Source of the DNA: Triplophysa rosa
Lineage: Eukaryota > Chordata > Actinopteri > Cypriniformes > Nemacheilidae
Direction: 5' to 3'
Assembly: GCF_024868665.1 (NCBI RefSeq)
Contig: NC_079905.1
Span: 7,604,379-7,668,378 of the forward strand
DNA: 64,000 nucleotides
How positions within the stretch are numbered: the stretch's first letter is position 1; each line of letters begins with the position of its first letter. This document shows positions 1-12,002 of the stretch, in pieces. Made by a program: the position numbers and the translations under genes. The notes beneath the pieces are model-generated. The model did no database searches. It was not told where the DNA came from and saw only the letters and a list, made by a program, of their open reading frames with translations.

Positions 1-2558
1 CTTGAGATTCGGGGATAATGATATTTTTTATAAGAATGTCTCGCACGTAGTAAGACTGTAGTCATGGAGACCTAGTCATTGAAGGTCCCGCATTTTACTA
101 TTACACTCTCGGACTTTAAAGTTTGTGAGCGTGCACACACACACACACACGACTGCATTCTAATGCATTCCCACAAGTCTACGGTGGTATAATCAGTATT
201 GCAGTATAATCCCGTCTTTGTGTGCGTGTGTCCTGAAACTGTCCTGAAACAGCATGCCCTATTTTCTTCTCACTCTTTCTCATTTACATTCTTGGTACAA
301 TGCAAGTTCTCCCCCTCACCACCCCCTTTTATAAGAACAAAAAGTGCATGAATGTAGGCCAGTTGCAGACGTTTTTCCCTTCCATTCCTAAAGCATCCCC
401 TGCTTTCTTTCTATCTGCTCCCTGGGCAAGGGTTCAGTAGGCTTCCCGGTGTGCCTTCAGGTTAATCTGTAGCAGTAGCAGATGCTGGTGATCATTAACC
501 TGAGAGAACCTCCTAAGAGCTATTTCTAAGTTCGCCATCTTAGCTTTTCAATGGCACCACGGCAGTGAAAAAGAGAGAGAGACCCAATTCTTTTGGTACT
601 GGTTGTCTTCACATTTTCCCTCCCTTTTTGACGTTCTGGGTCCACCCCCATCAAGACTGCATTCAGTATCGTCCTTGCCAGTGGAGCCTACTTGAAATTA
701 AACACAGTTTCCCAGCCCGGACCTCCACGACGCAAGTCATCATTTTGATTCCAGTAGAAAAAAAGCATTTCATAAATGTTTTCCTTCCTCACACGGACCA
801 CCTAAAACCCCTCTTGCTAACAAATATGGCAAGTTTCCTCCTGCGTAGGAGAGACCCCCAGACCCATCGTGTGGAATAAATGAACTCATTCATCCAGCGC
901 TGAGTGGAACTCTGTCCCCGCCACAAACCAAAAGCAAACAAGCTTGAAGCACTGTTCAACGGCTCTAGACTATTTCTCTGGTCGCTGCTTGGCCGTGCAT
1001 GCTCCTTTAAGACCCACGGTGGATTTGGTTCACATTCTCTGTGGTACTTCTGTGTCTCTGTATTAGTTCTCCTCCCTTCCTTTCCCATATTTCTTACATA
1101 TTTCTCCACCCAAAATCTGTAAAAGTCTATGTTTTCATGTGTGCATTAAGAAATACTTAAGAAATGCACAAGAAATGTTTAAACCTTCCTGCTTTTGACC
1201 CACAGAACATCTGTGCTTACAGTGAATATGTATCTTACAGTTTGCTCCATTTGTATCAGTTAGAAACTATTTAACTACTTTTCCAAAGTTTTCTGTGTTT
1301 CAAGATATTTATGTCTTTATATTTATGTAACACAATGCCTCATTCACAAAGCACATGCAGAACAAACCAGTTATTTGCTCTGTTCACTTATTATTGATTT
1401 TTCATTTCATCGTTTCGTTTCATCAATATTTTGAATTGCCTTTTATTTTTTGTTTTTATTAAATTAGAATTTTTCATTTGAATTTTAGTTAATGTTCTTT
1501 TTTTAGCCATTTTGCTGTAATTTTGCAGTTTTTTTATTTATTTGTTTATTTTTATAAAGGTATATAACTGAAATGTATTTTTATTTTATTTATTTGTATT
1601 CAGTTTATTCGTTTATCAGTTATTTTCTGTTTCATTAATACATTTAATTGGCATTCATTTTTAATTAAATTTGATAATATTTAAAAAAGAAAAAATTATT
1701 TGAATTTTAGTTCATTTTACTTTTCAGTAATTTTGTCATTTTATTGTTAATTTGTTTATTTTTATGTTGCTGTATGACTTTTATTATGAATTTAGTATGA
1801 ATTTATTTTTATTCTGTTTATTCAATTATCAGTTGTTTTCAGTTTGATTGTAGTTTTATTAATATTTTGAATTGGCTTTTATTTGATTTTTTTATTCAAT
1901 TTAAATGTTTAATTTGAATTTTAGTTAATTTTGTTTTCAGCATTTTTGTTGTTTTTGTCATTTTATTATTTATTTGTTTCTTTTTATGTAGCTGTATTTA
2001 TTTTAATTTATTTTGCATTTTCATTTGATAGTTTTAATGCCGCAGCTTAAACTTATTTCAGTGAATTTCTGAGTCATTATTTCTCATTTTTGTTTAGTTT
2101 TTCGATTTATATTTAGGCTGATATTTAATTTTATTTCAAATAAGCAGATATTTTGTAATTGTTTTAGTTTCAGTAAAGTATGACCATATACATGGTCTCA
2201 TAGAATTGAATGCTGCATTTACACAGTAATTCGTTCAGCTTTGTGTTTCATGAATGAGGCCCTTCATACATTTTTTATGTGCAATATATTGTACGTCATT
2301 CTCAACAGTAGCGTAGTTTCACATTTTCACTGTTATTCACACTTGACACTTTTTTTTCATGTATTACATAAGTAACCTACACTTTGCAGTAAACTGATAG
2401 CGTCGTCTTGTATTTAACACACAGGAACCTGAGTTCATGCTTTGGGTGTCTCTGACAAACTCAACTGAGTCACTGAAACTGATCTCATAATGCTTATAAC
2501 TCCTCATGCTATTACTGCAGGTACAGAAATTCCCCACTGGCTCATTTATGTGACTTAC
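1..2558 (-). other. ext1: ext1 intron 1 (partial)
   Basis: This stretch lies downstream of the exon 1 donor on the minus strand, so it is the 5' part of ext1 intron 1. It holds a short CA run at about 133-150 and a strongly T-rich block at about 1400-2170. I see no convincing second exon; the open frames at 565-1122 have no recognisable similarity and no splice logic. Confidence 0.8.
1420..2170. repeat. T-rich block with approximate tandem units
   Basis: Very T-rich plus strand in which a phrase of about 170-220 bp recurs three times (about 1430-1560, 1620-1770, 1850-2000). The phrase is: ATTAATATTTTGAATTG, then a stretch ending in GAATTTTAGTT, then TTTGTCATTTTATT and TTATTTGTTT near a TATGT motif. 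The copies are diverged. It could be a decayed tandem array or a T-rich transposon remnant. Confidence 0.5.
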
Positions 2559-3496
2559 CTCTCATACTCTTGGTTGTCATGGTCACAGCGTGCGTCCTTG
2601 TGTTTCTCCCAGTCCTTGCCGTGGCGACAAGTTGTTAGCGACACAATGTCCTTACCATTGTGGATGTGATGCAAAGCGTTTCGAGTGTCTGAGCCAATGC
2701 CTGTCAAGTAACGTTTACCTTTAAACATCAACAGGTATTTCCTCCGAGGGGGGACGGTGTTGCGAACTAACCATCCCCTCTCGCCGCCCTTTTGCGGGTG
2801 ATCTTTAGAAAACAGAGGTATGGAAATGTCAAAGCCTGGTCTGAAGTGTTCTGTGTTCAGGCTTGCTTTGGCCAAAATGGCCTGACCTACATTGAATCCC
2901 AGGTCCTCAGTATAGTTAGGCCAAGTTCCTGAATAAAGGTTAAAGATGACGTGGTTGCGTCCTTCGTTCCAGAGGGGATATCCTCGAATGCGCTCATCCA
3001 CGTTGGGCACGAACTGCGAGGACAGCTGGTCCCTGTCGAGCGTGTCGATGCCCAGCACGAAAAGACATGCTTCGCGCGGGTCCGACGTGTAATATCGCGA
3101 TTCCGCCACTGAGGTGAGAATCTTCCGATAACTTTCTGACACCCGCTCTCCCTTCTCCGGTGGATAGACGTACACCCGAAATCCACTTTGACCTTGGCAT
3201 CGGGCAAAGTCGAAGCAGGTGTCCATCCTGCAGTGACTGTCCTTGTAAATGCCGGCCCATGTCTGCTGCCGCTGCCTGGGTGACTCACCGGGTCCCCCAC
3301 CATGTTGAAGTTCGGCCTGGTCTGCGTAGTCCGGGAGCAGCACCCGATCCAACCAGTCAGGCCAGGGCCGTGCCACTTCCCCCCTCCTGTGGGTGATGAG
3401 ACCCAAAAGGCATTCCTGCAAGCCGCCCCAATAATAGAGCAGCAGCCAGCAGCACGTGCATAGGCCCAGGAGCACGTACTTCTTGCGTGCCTGCAT
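2559..3496 (-). CDS. ext1: exostosin-1, first coding exon (partial gene)
   Basis: EXT1 is a Golgi/ER type II membrane glycosyltransferase that, with EXT2, alternately adds GlcNAc and GlcA to heparan sulfate chains. The exon encodes about 313 residues from the ATG at 3496. It shows a short cytosolic tail (MQARKKY), a hydrophobic anchor at about residues 8-28, a stem, then the start of the exostosin (GT47) domain from about residue 90. Family motifs include [54 protein letters not shown] (conserved N-glycosylation site), [13 protein letters not shown] and [20 protein letters not shown]. It ends at CDHDNQEYE plus two bases, followed by a strong GTAAGT donor at 2558-2553, the same place and phase as the vertebrate exon 1 boundary. 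The in-frame TAA just after it is intronic. Fish have several ext1 paralogs and I cannot say which one this is. The stem is shorter than I expect for human EXT1. Remaining exons lie left of the window. Confidence 0.95.
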
Positions 3497-3864
3497 GAGG
3501 CTGTCTCTCTCACCCTTTGAGCTCCAGGGCCCGGCCGGGAGCCTCAGCAGGGGGGAGATGGCCCGGACAGCAGGGGCCGAAGCTCCAGCATAGCCCCAAT
3601 GTCCACTTGTCCATTAGCGAGAAAGAGAAACTCAAATCGCGCTTTCTATCCGTCTTGCTTTTACGTACTCTGTTTACAGCATGGTACGCCCATTCAACAT
3701 AAATGCGTGTGCTCTTCGTTGATGTCCACTGGAGATGATGTAGTGCAGTTTCTCTTTTCGTAGCGCCACTCTCCTCATGGCTCAGTGAATCCCTCTGCGC
3801 TTCCCTACGAGAGACATCAACAACACACTTCACTACACAGCCTCCTGTTCATTTCAGCAAATGG
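3497..3864 (-). promoter_or_regulatory. ext1: ext1 5' UTR and proximal upstream region
   Basis: The sequence directly upstream of the ext1 ATG on the minus strand is moderately GC-rich up to about 3600 and has no competing gene. It is called as 5' UTR/promoter by position only; no TATA box or defined start site was identified. A CA microsatellite bounds it. Confidence 0.45.

Positions 3865-3926
<62 letters not shown>
3865..3926. repeat. CA dinucleotide microsatellite
   Basis: About 62 bp of almost pure CA repeat with one GC interruption, upstream of ext1. Length polymorphism is likely. Confidence 0.95.
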
Positions 3927-3928
<2 letters not shown>

Positions 3929-4351
3929 AGTCCATCCTCAAACACTCGGTTTATACAAACACATGAAAAAATGAGTGTGATGAAGCAAGCAATTCATCAT
4001 GGATGGCAGTGCATTACATTGTAAACATTTTTCATGCATGTCATGAATTGTGCATTTTAATGCAGTGTACTGTGGTTAAAAATACAGTACACAACTACAT
4101 AATCGAATTTATGAAACTCAATGCTCGCGCTGGAATATACAGTGACCTTAAAAAGTACTTGAACACTTAAGTCACACTTAAAAATATAGTATGTCACTGC
4201 ATTATATAACAAAATGTTAAACTAAGTTCTATCTGCAAACAAATAATGGTGGATTATTCCTGTAACTCTCACACAGCAGGGTGCTTTGGACAGGAAATCT
4301 GGAAGGAAGACTTCATGCATCCAAGAGCATTGTAACCACAGGTATAGTTAA

Positions 4352-4577
4352 TCTTATTAAAAGAGATGTTCAAGTCAGAAACCGTTATGACTTTTCTGTG
4401 AAACACAAAAGAAGATATTTTGAGTTCAAGTCCATACAATGGAAGTCCATGGGAATCAATGCTGTTTGGTTACCGGCGGTCTTCAAAATATCTTCTTTTG
4501 TGTTCTGCAGAAGAAAAAGTCATACAGGTTTGAAACGACATGAAGGTGAGTCAATTTTAGGTTGAACTATCCCTTGA
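4352..4577. mobile_element. palindromic cyprinid MITE, copy 1
   Basis: Contains the two mirror arms of the family: AACACAAAAGAAGATATTTT near 4400 and its inverse TCAAAATATCTTCTTTTGTG near 4484, around the conserved centre TGTTTGGTTACC. The right end reads GGTTGAACTATCCCTTG. The left terminus is lost or diverged. The long inverted arms and lack of coding sequence fit a non-autonomous DNA transposon. The superfamily cannot be named from this sequence alone. Confidence 0.8.
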
Positions 4578-5010
4578 AAAGTATAGTTTTATCATTTAAA
4601 ACCTTACAAACATTTTTGTTTTGTTTTGCAGAAGCCATATAGTTTTATCATTTAAAACCTTACAAACGTTGTTTTGCAGAAGCCAGCTTGTGCGGTTTCT
4701 TCTAAATAAATGCCACTTGCTTTGATATTCTGTTATCTTATGCAATGACATTCATGCATTTTTAAACATGGCGTAAATGTCCAAACATTTGAAGTACATT
4801 TAAAAATGCAGAGCGCTGTGGTTAAAATTACAGATGCAACTACATAACATTAGGATGCCAAGCTCTATCATTATATAAACATGAAGGTGCACATGCTCAG
4901 CCCTAGTGCTGCCTACTAAACACTGTGTGTGCATCAGTATATGGCCATAAAGTAACATTTTAATTTTGTTATTTTGTAAAGTAAACTGCTTGATATAAAG
5001 TATAATGTTA

Positions 5011-5172
5011 AAGGAATAGTTTCATCATTTATTCACCCTTGTGTTGTTCAAACCTGCATTAAAATTTGTGAAACACAAAATAAGATATTTTGAGAAATGT
5101 CTCAGTTGTGTCCAAGTCAATGTGGGCCATGTTGTTTGGTTACGAAGAAAGAGTGAGCAAATGATGATAGTC
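5011..5172. mobile_element. palindromic cyprinid MITE, truncated copy 2
   Basis: Starts with AAAGGAATAGTTTCATCATTTATTCACCC and contains AACACAAAATAAGATATTTT and TGTTTGGTTACGAAGAAAG, then GTGAGCAAATGATGATAG. The central and right parts are shortened. Same family as the copies at 4352, 27045, 43539, 45749, 54303, 54650, 60048 and 63635. Confidence 0.75.
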
Positions 5173-5321
5173 ATGTACTATATATAATATTGTACAATAT
5201 ACTACTAATATAGTATAGTTTGTGTGACAGTATTCTATGTGTGAGTCCAGAGGGGTTACATTGTTTATCGTCTGAAGGTTTTGGGAATCACTGGTCCTGT
5301 GGTCTGAGTCTGATCTGCTGT

Positions 5322-5347
5322 TTACACGCACACACACACACACACAC
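5322..5347. repeat. short CA microsatellite
   Basis: Short run of CA dinucleotides in intergenic DNA. Confidence 0.85.
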
Positions 5348-6129
5348 TGGTGCAGTGTTTGCAGTGAACATGCTAAACACGAGCAGGGAGGAGATAGCAT
5401 CACTCTCCCTGAGCTTCAGCTCGGCGTCGGGAGATGAAGTGAAGATGAAGGGCTTGAAAAAAAATAAGTGGACTTTAAGAAACCTAAATCAAGAGCGAGT
5501 GGAAAACGTAAACCGACTTTTCAAATCTGATGCCAGTTAATCTTGTGGTAGACTGAAGTTGCTTTCTTGTTTGTTTTGTAGGGATGTGTGCGACAGTTTT
5601 GAAAGCAAAGGGTGTTTGTCAAGAAACCTTCATCCATATGTGTACCTATCTGTGTGTGTGGTGCATGACAGAAGGTCAGTGTTTCTACTGCCAGCCAACG
5701 CACAAAGTCAGCTTTCAGGTCTCACCTGCCTTATTTTTCTTTTTTCTCTCCTCTGCGATTTTGCTAACTTCCTCTAGAGCTTCTCTCTTATCTGTTTAAG
5801 CTGTCTGCATGACCAGCTCCTGCCCTTGCGCAAAATAAACTAAAGCGTTACTTGAATGTAAATGGCTTGATTATGCTTGTTTATATGCTTTTGTATGCTT
5901 ATGAATGTGTTCTTGTTTTGTGACTGCAATTGTGATGGGGTAACATAAAGTGTAAAGCTCTATTACATGAAAAATGGGGTGTTTACTACTCGCATCATAT
6001 GTAAATATATATAAAACATTACATATATGTGTCATATTTGGAAACAGCCTATTTGAAATCTGTGAATAAATTATATGTTTGTTACATTGTATCTCTGAAC
6101 AGGTACAGATATCTATATAAATACATATA

Positions 6130-6454
6130 CAGCCGCGGAAAAAAATCAGAGACCATTTCAGAGACTGTTTTTCTGATTTTAAAATGTACTATTTACAGGA
6201 ATGCATAAAATGCATTTTTTGTTTCATTCTGTAATCTGCTAACAATATTATAATAGTAATATTTGTACATGTAGTTCAAAAATGATTTTTTTTATGTCTT
6301 GTCATGCTGTCAGTCTTTCACATGACTTATGTCACTCCTCAGGTTTGATTGTATTGAAATTCAACAAACCCTAGAGTGGAATGGCCACAATACACCTAGA
6401 AATGCTGATTTAAAAGAAACATTTGTAATAGTCTCTTAATTTTTTCTGCGGCTG
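6130..6454. mobile_element. Tc1/mariner-type MITE with TA target site
   Basis: A 325-bp element with terminal inverted repeats: left end CAGCCGCGGAAAAAAATCAG, right end complementary to CAGCCGCAGAAAAAATTAAG. It is flanked by TA on both sides (TATA before, TATA after). There is no coding capacity. TA duplication with CAG termini fits the Tc1/mariner group. The right half of a related copy is at 34850-34967. Confidence 0.8.
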
Positions 6455-6865
6455 TATATGTGCACATACGTATGTGTGTGAATTTATGTTAATAAGTGTG
6501 TGCAATGACAAAGGTATAGTTATCATGTTGTTTTGCATGGTAAAGCTCTCCTTATCTAAACACTTGAGGCCAGGCACATATTTATCAGGCAACAGATGCA
6601 GAGGATTCAATTACAAACTTCTCATTATTAATGCATGAGCCCCTAAGTTAGGACATTGATTTACTGTTTATTCCTTGAAAATCAACTACAGTTAAGATTT
6701 CCACTGTTTTGAGGGCGCTTTTGTCCAGCTGTGAACGTCAAGCACACCTGAATATAAGACAATGCAAATTCGGGACATTTTTGGATGTTGGTAACCCGGA
6801 AACAAGGAAATCGTATAGCCAAAGGTGTTCACAAATGTTTTCCAATGCTCATTTATACTAATAAG

Positions 6866-7350
6866 CAGTGTTGGGTGTAACTAGTTACTAAGTAATTAGT
6901 TACTGTAATTTAATTACTTTTCCCTTGAAAAAGTAAAGTAAGGGATTACTCTTATTTTTTCTGTAATTTAATTACAGTTACTTCTGATGTAATTAAACTA
7001 AATACTTTATGTAATATGTGTGTGTGCAGAAGAGGAATTTACATCAAAATTCAAAGTCTAACTTTAAAATCCGTGCTTTAATGTATAATTCTCACATTTG
7101 TAATTAATAATAATAATAATACTTTATGTAGTTTTATATTGTTTATTTGAATGAATTAAAAGAGCCGTTTCATGTCTATCCTTGAATCACTTAACTCATC
7201 AAGGTTGATGTAGGATATAGAAAGTAATTAGTAATAAGTAATTAAATACTTTTTGAAGAGAGTAACTTGTACAGTAATTAATTACATTATCAAATGTGTA
7301 ATTAGTAACTAGTAATTAATTACTTTTTCAGAGTAACTTACCCAACACTG
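6866..7350. mobile_element. hAT-type MITE with perfect 8-bp target duplication
   Basis: A 485-bp element bounded by inverted termini CAGTGTTGGGT and ACCCAACACTG, with inner arms rich in AGTAATTAGTTAC. It is flanked by identical 8-bp direct repeats CTAATAAG at 6858-6865 and 7351-7358. The 8-bp duplication and CAGTG terminus are diagnostic of the hAT superfamily. Non-coding. Confidence 0.92.
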
Positions 7351-7358
7351 CTAATAAG

Positions 7359-10160
7359 CCTACTAATAATTCTCCATTTGTTGGATATTATTGATCTGGT
7401 TTGCGTATTAAATAGTAAACGTGTATAGATTTTCTGTAGAAAATGTCTGGACTTCATCAACAGGGGTTTAGGAAAATATAAACATATGTCATTGTCTGAG
7501 AGTTTAGATTTCAAGTTTTGACTGCAAATGTCACATCCATAACACTGGAATTACCGCTAAACGTAATGTTTTTAAATATTTCCGTTTAATATTTTGATTA
7601 CATAACGTCATTCCAAACATTACATATATTTGGTTACTCCCCTGACTCGAAACCCAGCTGACAGAAGGCTGGAGCTACACGCAGGGTGTGATCGCTTGTT
7701 TTGGGCCCAGAGGGACATTTCCCACTCTTTTTCCAGTTGTGCTTTCTAGCACAATTACTTTTTATTTTTCTCATTTGACGATACAATTGGTTTCATCTCA
7801 CTGACACTGTAAGTCTTTCTTACTTATTCTGCACAATATATCACAAGGAGGTAGATCTCGAAACAAGCTGGAGGCAGTGTAATGAGATGGGGATGTGATG
7901 GCATATTGCTCAATCACCATGACAGGAAACAGCTGAATAAGTGAACGCAGGCTTCTGAACGCTGAGCGATACGTCTACCAGACGCTTCATTCGCTTTTTT
8001 AGAACAAGTGGTTTCCACTTTGTAAAGGCACAGTGTGAAGGAAAAACTGAGGTCAAATGCTTGTGCTTTTTCAACTGTTGGCTGAACATCATGAATATGG
8101 AGAAGGACAGAGAGCAGGTGGACGCGGCTAAGAGGCAGCAATCGTAAGCATGCTGAGTTAGTTTCCTATGTCGTGCCTGTTGCCCAGACTGCTACAGCCG
8201 GAGTCGTTTTTTTTCCGCATGATGAGTGTGTGACAGCTGGACACTGAGATGATCTCCCCTGGCCTGTCTCCCTCTCCGACAAATGAATCAGATCTGCGCT
8301 AAAAAGCCTGCTTAGAGAACACTTATCCTTCCAGAAACTATTACATCTGTTTACATTTTTTACTTTTGAATGTGAAGTGTGTAATTTCAGCACTGCTATC
8401 TGTAACCAAAGCACCTTGCAGTACACTGTAGCAAACATCCCATTAACGCGACATGGTTGAAGTGTTTCGCTCATAAACGCTCCAGTTAATAAGGCCCTTG
8501 TGTGGGGTTGATGAAATAATCTGTATAACAAGCCCACATCCTTAACCACAACCTGTCTCATCTGTGATTTGATTATATTGTACCAGCACCAGAGGGATGT
8601 TACTGGTTTAAGTTGACCTGTTATTGTTAAATAATACACATTTTATATCAAGAGTGCACTTGCTTAAAGTCAGAAAATGTTGTTCTTACAGAAGACGAAG
8701 TATTTCTCTATGATTTTACTTCTGAATTTAGCAACAGCTGCCCTATGCCGTACAAATAAGAAACACGCAAGTGGCAACTGATGCTAGAGAAATACAAATG
8801 GTGTGGTGAGGTGGGTTAGACGGAGTTAAAATTAAACACCAAACTCTGTCATTACAGGTCAAGTGAAAGCAACAGCGGGGTTGGAGCCAACGGCCCAGCC
8901 TAGTTCTGCTGCGTGATTGTGGTGCTGAGACTGACCCATGCTGAGCTTGTGGTCAAGCCTGCCGGGACATCAGTCTGGCCTGCAGTCAGATGAGCTTTTG
9001 AGAAAACACAGAGCGACATGACTAATGTGAGTGTAATTTCAGCGTGGACGATGTTTGTGAGGAATCAAAATCAAATCGTCTTTAGGACATACACGGTGCT
9101 TTGGAGTAATCTCAAATAAAACGCAAATGAAGATAAAAAAACTGTTTTCTTTTAATAACTGACATGTCACTTCTGGTGCAAAAAGATCCAATCTGGTTGT
9201 GTTACATCTTCTTGAACAGCCCCCCCGCTACATTCGTGTTTTAATTACCGGACAACAGTAATTACCAGCGGGCTTGATTCATCTACACAACATGTTCCCC
9301 ACACACGTGCCACACAGGCTCATTATCCTAACAAACAGGATGGGTTGAGACAATTGAAGGTTATCAGCTGCAGTAGTCAAAACTGTATACAGTGCATATT
9401 TAAAAAAGCCATTCAACATGAGCTTTCTATGCCACAATGCCTGGCTATTCATTCCCACGCCCCTCCTCTCCGTTACCTCTCTCTGGCCCTATGAAGTCAT
9501 ATACATTATGTTATATGATGCTATGGAATGAGTTATGAGAGCCTAGAAGGGCCGAGATTCCAGCCATTTTTCCGTCCCCTCCCGATCTCCCTCGCCTTTC
9601 AACTCCACCGCAGGGGTGGACGCTTCATTCATTTCACATGGAGCTCTCATAATAGCGCAAAAATCAAACGATAAAACGATAAATCTATTCATCTCCTTTT
9701 CCAAAATACAGGAACTGGTTTGGAGTTATCGGTGCGGTTTTGCACAGCAAAATGACCCAGCGTTATGATGTTCACAGATAACTCATGTTGCTCAGGTACG
9801 GTTCTGACTCATGCTGACCACTGCTTGGTGTCTTGGGATCAAATTAAAAACACAATCACTCCACTCTGTATGAGAATGCACTGGTGATCCTGAATACACC
9901 TGTGGTAATTGAGATGCCAGACATCACTACTTTTTAATCACTGCTGTCACTATGCATACTTCATGGAGCTGCCGGTGATTCGTTTATACAGCTAAAAATA
10001 ATGTATAATTTTAAACAGTATTTTTTATATTGTTTAATAGCCTTTTAGAATTATGTAAATTCTATATTAAAAATGTAATAACGCAATATGATATGAATCG
10101 TATTGTCGGTTTAATTGCACTTAGTAATTAAAATTGCACATTTAATTTAGGTTAAAATAT
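7359..10160. other. intergenic stretch, no gene recognised
   Basis: I found no exon or RNA gene. A 157-codon minus-strand frame at 8166-8639 and frames at 7910-8141 resemble no family I know and lack splice or start context. Around 9430-9660 there are GC-rich patches in an otherwise AT-rich background; their role is unknown. Confidence 0.5.
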
Positions 10161-10339
10161 TTTTATCATGCGTAAAGGTCAGATTAAGTGCGTTACCTGT
10201 CATTATCACGCTGGTCCTTTAGTATGGCCGCATCCTCATCCCCTGGCGATACTGAACGCTTTCTCCTCTCCTCACTCTCCCGGTGAAATGGCCCTGCTTG
10301 TTTTCAGTAGCACAATCTTACGTGATGCAATAACATCCG

Positions 10340-10560
10340 TGCCACACGGTCCACCCCTGAAGCGCTCCGTGGACACCTCTCGCTCTCTCTCTCATCTAAA
10401 GCGCGTGTCTCCTCGCTTTACCAGCTCTACAACCAGATTGGGTTACAGAGAGCCTCGCGCGAGCATACGCAGCGAGCGCTCTCGTAATCTCACACCTCCT
10501 CCCGCGCGCTTCTCCGTCACTCCCTCTCTTCCCACTCAATAACGGTATTTTGCCAAATAT
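10340..10560. promoter_or_regulatory. CpG-rich island-like segment
   Basis: Dense CpG including CCTCGCGCGAGCATACGC and CGCGCGCTTC, and long pyrimidine tracts on the plus strand. This stands out from AT-rich surroundings and resembles a promoter or 5' UTR of an unannotated transcript, possibly on the minus strand. No start codon or gene could be assigned. Confidence 0.35.
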
Positions 10561-10686
10561 TAATATTCCACTCGGACTCGAGTATCCTGAGGGTGATTTG
10601 TGTAAGTCTGAGTTCAGTTATCGCTCTGCTGTAAGGGCTCATTATACGAGGACCTCCGTTGTTGTAATAATGTGGCTTCTTACCTT

Positions 10687-10860
10687 AATTGCAAATTCGT
10701 TTGGATGAATGAGGAGACTGAATGCCGTCCATATACACAGGCATGAAGCAAACGCCAGCAGCCACGTTAATATTTTAGTAAGCTGCTGGCTGTGAGCTGT
10801 CGGTGCCTGGATGAAAGACGCTGTGTTCTTGGGTATGAAATATATGACAAGGAAACAATG
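10687..10860 (-). other. possible unassigned exon encoding one hydrophobic segment
   Basis: On the minus strand an open frame reads LTKILTWLLAFASCLCIWTA then FSLLIHPNEFAIK and ends exactly at a good donor (AAG followed by GTAAGA). The hydrophobic run is about 20 residues, compatible with a single membrane helix. Possible acceptors lie near 10817-10832. I do not recognise the protein, and without conservation data it may be chance. Confidence 0.25.
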
Positions 10861-11189
10861 GTCGCAGCCAGTGCCCTTGGGGTGGGCTGCACTCGGTCGC
10901 AAATGTGAAGTTGAAGGTCCACGATATCGATGAGTAAAGACACTGGATTCGTTACGAGTGATGGAACGATTAAAACTATTAAAACGATGCCGAGACGCAA
11001 CGCCGTTTTATTCAATATGACAGTACCTCACCCTGAACTTCAGCACACCGCTCAATGGTGCACTCCCCAAATCCCGTTCAGCCGCACATAGACAATGCAA
11101 TGCCGCCAACGTCCAATGATAAATCCCTTTGTTTCTACATTTCGACAATATTATGAATGTATAATTGATGCCAATACACGATATCCATA

Positions 11190-11416
11190 AGCGTTCGGGT
11201 TTACATTGTTCATTTTCTCGCATCCTCAATATTCCAGTCGATCCCGCCCCCGGCGCTTCTCATTGGTTGAAAGACTCGGGGTGCCGTCGCACGAGCTAAA
11301 TTTAAAGTAAACAGACGCACATCTGGCCAGCGGTGAACGTCACTGTCAGCGGAGGTCGCGAGCCACAGCGTCGCATGCGCTCTGCGGTGAACCAAAGAAG
11401 ACGACGACTGGAAGGG
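11190..11416 (+). promoter_or_regulatory. CpG-rich promoter with possible first exon
   Basis: Contains a GC box (CCCGCCCCCGGC), an inverted CCAAT box in TCATTGGTTG and many CpGs. It is followed by CGCATGCGCTCTGCGGTGAA and then GACTGGAAGG, with a GTGAGT donor at about 11417. This is the expected layout of a TSS plus first exon on the plus strand. No downstream exon was found to join it. It could be an untranslated exon, a lncRNA start or an alternative upstream promoter for a plus-strand gene. Confidence 0.45.
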
Positions 11417-11944
11417 TGAGTGCTATAAACTAAATAGCTGAGTTATAAAAGGGTAGATTTTATAAAATAACAATCAAACGAATGAAATTCTTGTGATATC
11501 AAACTAGTAAATACATCAAGTGCGAATGAAATGTTTGTCTTAAAAGAAATAAAATTTGTGCAGGAGAGACCCCTTTCAGTTAAGACGTGAGCATTCACTT
11601 TTTTATATTATGTGATACGGAAAAAGATGATTGAAAATGAGTTTGATAGGCTACTTGTTCTTTACAACTATAGTGTCATCCGTTATAAAACACTTAGACA
11701 GCGTTGTCTCTCATTTTATTGCCAGGTTTTGCAGTTTTCCCTTTTGAACTGACGCCATCTTGTGAGCATTCACTGTATGTGTATTACAGTTAACAATTCC
11801 TCTAATCACAAAATAAACAACAAAATTTAAAAGAACCATCACAATTTATTAAAATACATTGTCTTTAATTATTAAATCAATATAAAAGAAAAATCGGTAA
11901 TTTGAGTGAAAAAAGATGTTTGCAATTTGGCTTCATTTAGCTGG

Positions 11945-11950
11945 TTTATT
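11945..11950 (-). terminator. tpmt: tpmt poly(A) signal
   Basis: TTTATT on the plus strand (AATAAA on the minus strand) about 55 bp beyond the tpmt stop codon. A second AATAAA lies at 11845-11850. Confidence 0.5.
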
Positions 11951-12002
11951 TGTATTTACTACCACCCTAGAATGTAAAGACAAGTAGGCCAACTGTAATA
12001 AC

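Noticed and set aside
2887..3513. Other long minus-strand and plus-strand frames over ext1 exon 1
   Set aside because: Shadow frames of a GC-rich conserved coding exon; only the 2559-3496 frame matches the exostosin family.
3865..3926. CA-repeat as a CRISPR-like or regulatory array
   Set aside because: Simple dinucleotide microsatellite; vertebrate genome context excludes CRISPR.
8166..8639. 157-codon minus-strand open frame
   Set aside because: No recognisable domain or codon-use signal; composition like surrounding intergenic DNA.
10168..10542. 124-codon plus-strand frame in the CpG-rich segment
   Set aside because: Open only because CpG-rich sequence lacks stop codons; no similarity or splice structure.
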